A stretch of 58,371 nt of DNA, from positions 1 to 58,371 of the forward strand of contig JAFGIW010000027.1 of NCBI GenBank assembly GCA_016929415.1, written 5' to 3'. The translations under genes were made by a program, and so were the position numbers. How positions within the stretch are numbered: position 1 is the stretch's first letter; each line of letters starts with the position of its first letter. The stretch comes from Chitinispirillaceae bacterium (GTDB lineage: Bacteria; Fibrobacterota; Chitinivibrionia; Chitinivibrionales; Chitinispirillaceae). Shown here in pieces: positions 54,827 through 58,371 of the stretch. Below the pieces are notes generated by a model, which saw only the letters and a list, made by a program, of their open reading frames with translations, had not been told where the DNA came from and did not search any database.

Positions 54827-56152
54827 TCATCTCAACCGTTCTTTATAATGGAAACGTTTCAATGTTCCGAACCGTGAAAGCTGCGAAAGGACCTCCGACT
54901 TTTTTCCCACACCGACGATGATCAGTTTCCCGGGATTAAAGCAGCTCCGTATCGCGTCATTGACCGATTCGAGAGTTATCGCCCGGATCATTCCGTCAAA
55001 GTTTTCGATATACTCGATCGTACGGCGGTAAAAACGGAGCCAGAGGATTTTCTCGACTATGTTCGTGATCCCCTCGAGCTGGAACGCCATATTGCCTATT
55101 GCAAATCTTTTCGCTTTTTCGAGTTCTTCGGCGGTAATCCCGTCGCTGCAGAACAGGCCGAACTCATGCAATATGGCGGAAAGGACCTCCTCGAGCTGCC
55201 GGTTCTGCGTCGAAGTTGCTATTGACAATGCGCCAAAACGGCTTTCGGCCGCGATATGCGACACGATACCGTATGTTTTACCCGCGCCGGACCGGATCCG
55301 TGTCATCAGGCGGGAAGAAAAATTTCCCGCACCCAGAACATAATTTGCAAGAGCTATCCTGTTGCGACGCTCATCGAGTTCGCCGGGCGCGGATTGTCCG
55401 ACAACCAGCGAAACCTGGGTTAGATCGTTCTTCTCGATGAATCGTATTGCCTTGTCAGGATGTTCGGCCGGAGGTGCCTCACATGGCAAACGCCGGCCGG
55501 CCGACTGCCACCGGCCAACCGTTTCACGACATTGTTGAGTGAACCATCTGGGTTTGAAATCACCGGCGATAACCAGGGTGCAATCGCCGGGAACAACATG
55601 TGCATCGTAAAATGCGATAACCTGTTCACGCCTGATCCGTCTGATCGACCGGACCGTATGGTGCCTCCCGGCAGGATGGTCGGGACCGGCCAGTTCATGA
55701 AAGAAATGGCGGTTTGCAATGGTGCCAGGGTCGACCGTTTCGGCCCGGAGCGCGGTTATCATTTCCTGCTGAACGCGCGCAAGCTCCCGCTCGTCAAATC
55801 GCGGCGACGTTACCATTTCCCAGAAACAGGGAAACAGGATCTCCTTGAATCGCGAAAGCATCTTAACACCGATCATCGTTTGTTCCTCGCCGATTTCGGC
55901 AAAGAGCGTCGCCCCGCGCTGCTCAAATTCATCTGAAAACTGCTCGAAACTTTTCGCTGCGGTCCCTTTCTGCATCACGCCTATACAAATATCCGCACAC
56001 CCCTCTTGCCCCGGTAAGTCGGTGAATCTCCCGAACGGCAGTTGCAATGCAACCACTAAACCTTCCTGCTCATGGTCGGGAATCAGAAGACAGTGCAATC
56101 CGTTCTCAAGTTCATACTCCTCGAAAAAAGGAAAAGAAAAAAGTTTTGCCAT
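54827..56152 (-). CDS. M16 peptidase homologue without the zinc-binding motif
   Basis: The 441-residue product has the M16 two-domain layout, but the HxxEH site reads ADICIGVMQKG, so it cannot bind zinc. The M16C part keeps the R-Y-like pair region (GAGKTYGIVSHIAAE). It follows an active M16 gene after 14 bases. In such pairs, as in mitochondrial processing peptidase and bacterial two-subunit M16 proteases, the inactive partner binds substrate and the active one cleaves. Confidence 0.88.
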   Translation of the reverse strand: MAKLFSFPFFEEYELENGLHCLLIPDHEQEGLVVALQLPFGRFTDLPGQEGCADICIGVMQKGTAAKSFEQFSDEFEQRGATLFAEIGEEQTMIGVKMLSRFKEILFPCFWEMVTSPRFDERELARVQQEMITALRAETVDPGTIANRHFFHELAGPDHPAGRHHTVRSIRRIRREQVIAFYDAHVVPGDCTLVIAGDFKPRWFTQQCRETVGRWQSAGRRLPCEAPPAEHPDKAIRFIEKNDLTQVSLVVGQSAPGELDERRNRIALANYVLGAGNFSSRLMTRIRSGAGKTYGIVSHIAAESRFGALSIATSTQNRQLEEVLSAILHEFGLFCSDGITAEELEKAKRFAIGNMAFQLEGITNIVEKILWLRFYRRTIEYIENFDGMIRAITLESVNDAIRSCFNPGKLIIVGVGKKSEVLSQLSRFGTLKRFHYKERLR

Positions 56153-56166
56153 AACCGGCCCCGCCC

Positions 56167-57483
56167 CTAACGTCGTTTTCCGCTCAACCGGCGTAAAAAC
56201 CCGGCGGCAAAGAGCAGCGGATTGGTTCTTCGCGGCTGAAGGTGAAGCACGTGACGATGGGTATCGTTCCAGTACTTCCGGGCGACATCGACCAGCCTGC
56301 TGATATCGAGCCGTTTCAACGCTTCAAGACGCTCCACCCATGCACGGTAATCGCCCTCGATACACTCGCTGTACCCCAGATGATGACAAATGTTTTCGGC
56401 GGTATACAGTTCGTATGTCCTGTTAGTCAAAGTGGCGTTTTTCACCTTTTCCATTTCACCGGCGCTGATCCCGTTGCCGCATACCAGATTGATCTGCTCC
56501 TCGAGCGCCCGTTCGACTCGCGCCACCGGCACATCCGGAGTGAACGCGGCAAAAATCATCGACATTCCGGCGTGTTTGAGCAGGTGGTTCATTCCACCCA
56601 CCATCACCGCAGCCGATTGCCGGCGCACCACTTCCCTGTGCAAACGGCTGCTCTCCCCGCCTGCTATGACCAGCTGCAGGATCTCAAGCGCCACGGCGTC
56701 CTCATGTGAAGATGCCGGCGCCGGATAACCGATGATCAGGAGCGGCACGTCGAACTCGACCACCCGTTTCATCCGGTGTACCGAAGGACCCATCCCGTTT
56801 CCTGCGACTCCGGGAAGTGCCGGCAGGGGAACCGGTCGCCGCGCACTTTTCTTCCCGAAATACTGTTCCGCGCATCCGATTATTTTCTTCGCGTCGATAT
56901 CCCCCACGACGATGAGTACGGCATTGTCGGGACGGTACCATCGTTCGTAGTATTCACGACACTCCCGTATAGTCATGTTCTCCAGGTCGGCAATTTCTCC
57001 AAGGGGGCTGTTCGAATAGGGATGGTCGCGGAAAAACTCCCTCCGGAATTCCATAAACGCCTTGGCGATCGGATTATTCATATACGTATGATACTCTTCG
57101 ATAATAACCTTCCGCTCGGTATCAAAGAGAGAAGCATCCAATGTCAAGCCATCCATGCGGTCGGCTTCGAGTTCGAAGAGCATATCGCAGTACTCCCGCG
57201 GAACGCTGCCGGTATACACGGTCATGTCTTCGGCCGTAAAAGCGTTGCAATGACCGCCCACATCATTGATTATCCGGGCATGCTCTTCACTTTTTACGTT
57301 CGCGGACCCGCGGAACATCATATGTTCAAGAACGTGTGAGATGCCGCGTATGCCGTCGCGTTCACAGATGCTGCCGGTTTTATACCAGAGCTGGGCCGCG
57401 ACGATCGCAACGCCCGGTTTGCGCAACGCAATCACCTTCAAACCGTTTTCAAGCACTTTTTCGGTAATGTTATCGAGAAGCAT
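56167..57483 (-). CDS. M16-family zinc metallopeptidase, active subunit
   Basis: The 438-residue product starts at ATG 57483 with AAGGA close upstream; TTG 57495 is possible. The inverted zinc motif HVLEHMMFRG (H50, E53, H54) and the downstream ELEADRMDGL Glu are intact, and the second domain (PAPASSHEDAVALEILQLVI) is present. It should cleave peptides or small proteins. It overlaps the creatininase-like gene by 14 bases and is followed by the inactive partner. Confidence 0.92.
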   Translation of the reverse strand: MLLDNITEKVLENGLKVIALRKPGVAIVAAQLWYKTGSICERDGIRGISHVLEHMMFRGSANVKSEEHARIINDVGGHCNAFTAEDMTVYTGSVPREYCDMLFELEADRMDGLTLDASLFDTERKVIIEEYHTYMNNPIAKAFMEFRREFFRDHPYSNSPLGEIADLENMTIRECREYYERWYRPDNAVLIVVGDIDAKKIIGCAEQYFGKKSARRPVPLPALPGVAGNGMGPSVHRMKRVVEFDVPLLIIGYPAPASSHEDAVALEILQLVIAGGESSRLHREVVRRQSAAVMVGGMNHLLKHAGMSMIFAAFTPDVPVARVERALEEQINLVCGNGISAGEMEKVKNATLTNRTYELYTAENICHHLGYSECIEGDYRAWVERLEALKRLDISRLVDVARKYWNDTHRHVLHLQPRRTNPLLFAAGFLRRLSGKRR

Positions 57484-58264
57484 TATCCTTAACAATCAAA
57501 AAAGGTGAAAACTCTTCCGTCAAAAAAGCGATGATATGTTCAAACAGCTCCTTGCCACTTCCGGTGTCAATCCCGTCGGCTGACGCGGAAAAGGAAGCCG
57601 CGGGAGCCATTTTTCTCAGTTTCTCGGGGTCCCTCCCCCGCCGGTGCCATTGCGTGAAATCCGTCGCATCGGGCGGATCACTCTTTCGTTTGACAACCAG
57701 ACCCGCCTGCAGCCCCGGTTGCAGATAGCCGGCAAGAGCCCGGACTCCCCATTCACTCCGGCCATACTCGGTTCCCGTGAAACGGGACGAACAAAACGAT
57801 CGAAACCGGTCATCATCCTGAAGGGAACAGAACCGTACCGAATCATCCCGACCGGGAACTCCATTAAGCCGCTTGGCTGCCGAATCGATCCACTGTCGAC
57901 CATCCATGGCAAGGGTAAGTACCATGATACGTTTAAATCCCTGAAAAAGCCAGGAATTACAGCATTCCATCACCACATTCGCCAGCGTATCACGATGGAC
58001 CCCGGCACTTCCGCCGAATGACTGAAATGGGGTGCTGTTACCATAAGCGAGCAGTGGCGCGACCAGTACCTTCAAACAATCGCTCAAAGCATCCGCAATC
58101 ATCTCGCAGCAGCTGTTTACCGCACCCAATGGGATAGTGTCCCCCATCGGCTCAAGTGCCCCGATAGGTAAAATAAGCGACGGAGATCGCTCGATATGCT
58201 TTTCAATCTGTAAAAACGACAAGTCTGCCACTCTCAACGGAGAGCAGGATAATTCATCAGACAT
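57470..58264 (-). CDS. Creatininase-family homologue lacking the metal ligands
   Basis: The 264-residue product starts at ATG 58264; a longer reading from 58339 runs into tRNA-Pro and is rejected. The fold is that of the creatininase family: LPIGALEPMGDTIPLGAVN where active members have E-Q-H-G-x-H-L-P-x-x-T-D, LAYGNSTPFQSFGGSAGVH in the second conserved region, and VLTLAMDGR where N-G-H-G-G-N is expected. The His, Glu and Asp that bind zinc are gone. It cannot be a standard amidohydrolase and may be a structural or binding protein. Confidence 0.75.
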   Translation of the reverse strand: MSDELSCSPLRVADLSFLQIEKHIERSPSLILPIGALEPMGDTIPLGAVNSCCEMIADALSDCLKVLVAPLLAYGNSTPFQSFGGSAGVHRDTLANVVMECCNSWLFQGFKRIMVLTLAMDGRQWIDSAAKRLNGVPGRDDSVRFCSLQDDDRFRSFCSSRFTGTEYGRSEWGVRALAGYLQPGLQAGLVVKRKSDPPDATDFTQWHRRGRDPEKLRKMAPAASFSASADGIDTGSGKELFEHIIAFLTEEFSPFLIVKDNASR

Positions 58265-58293
58265 ATGTTCTAAACCGGCTGAAAAGAAAAAAA

Positions 58294-58367
58294 TCGGAGT
58301 GAGAGGATTTGAACCTCCGACTCCTTGGTCCCGAACCAAGTGCGCTACCAGGCTGCGCTACACTCCG
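58294..58367 (-). tRNA. tRNA-Pro (CGG)
   Basis: Acceptor CGGAGTG pairs with CACTCCG, the D-arm TAGCGCAGCCTGGTAGCGCA and T-arm GGTTCAAATCC are present, and the anticodon stem CTTGG/CCAAG encloses TTCGGGA with anticodon CGG. The discriminator base is A. CCA is not encoded. The creatininase-like gene begins 30 bases downstream on the same strand. Confidence 0.95.
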
Positions 58368-58371
58368 ATAA

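Noticed and set aside
58265..58339. 25-residue N-terminal extension of the creatininase-like protein
   Set aside because: The extension is a translation of the 3' part of tRNA-Pro; such VGGSNPLTP-like peptides are a well-known artefact.

Overview
This 58 kb window is a gene-dense bacterial chromosome segment with a diderm (Gram-negative) content: an LptD-type LPS-assembly barrel, a TolC-type outer-membrane channel, a heptose-bisphosphate phosphatase, several signal-peptide proteins and lipoproteins. Roadblock/LC7 proteins, PEGA and LysM proteins, a DUF3098-like small membrane protein, an XPB-N-terminal-like protein, glycoside hydrolases and the folK / deoxynucleoside kinase / panC neighbourhood together suggest a Fibrobacterota/Chitinivibrionia-like or other FCB-group bacterium. 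This placement is inference; there is no rRNA in the window. No prophage, insertion sequence, CRISPR array or antibiotic-resistance island was seen.

Layout. 1-2.4 kb: 5' end of dnaE translationally coupled to an XPB-like protein (minus strand). 2.6-7.9 kb: a Trm112-like protein, a three-gene minus-strand operon of exported proteins (PEGA, FGE-fold, sugar-binding-like with a C-terminal anchor) and the divergent lptD. 7.9-11.5 kb: a PP-loop sulfurtransferase-like gene coupled to an integrase-like DNA-binding protein without a catalytic domain, a secreted GH43-like protein and the remains of a cystathionine-synthase-family gene. 11.5-18.1 kb (minus): tRNA-Asp, tRNA-Val, DUF3098-like, HAMP protein, PgpH-type 7TM-HD phosphodiesterase, LysM protein, a lipoprotein and aspS.

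18.4-24.4 kb is the most unusual region: a membrane Ser/Thr kinase followed by five-domain-type signalling genes, namely a pseudo-receiver/DUF4388/degenerate-GTPase-like protein, a roadblock protein fused to an Ada-like zinc-binding tail, and three single-domain roadblock proteins. No intact MglA-type GTPase is nearby. 24.7-37.2 kb holds an exported protein, an MFS transporter, tolC, MurNAc recycling genes (amgK, murU), the Trk potassium system (trkA, trkH), an ACT-ACT protein whose SerB-like HAD domain has lost all catalytic motifs, and fhs.

37.2-49.3 kb (minus) is a classical translation/RNA cluster: dut, pnp, rpsO, ribF, truB, nrnA, rbfA, infB, nusA, rimP and the CCA-adding enzyme. A strong promoter and a terminator-like leader hairpin precede rimP-nusA-infB. 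49.6-58.4 kb: a TPR-like lipoprotein, gmhB, a GlgE-like GH13 protein, panC, a deoxynucleoside kinase whose P-loop lies upstream of every ATG/GTG/TTG start, folK, an inactive/active pair of M16 peptidases, a degenerate creatininase homologue and tRNA-Pro.

Recurring themes are translational coupling by 4-base overlaps and enzymes that kept their fold but lost their active-site residues (HAD, creatininase, M16, FGE, GTPase-like). All family calls come from reading motifs in the translated sequence; no database search was run.
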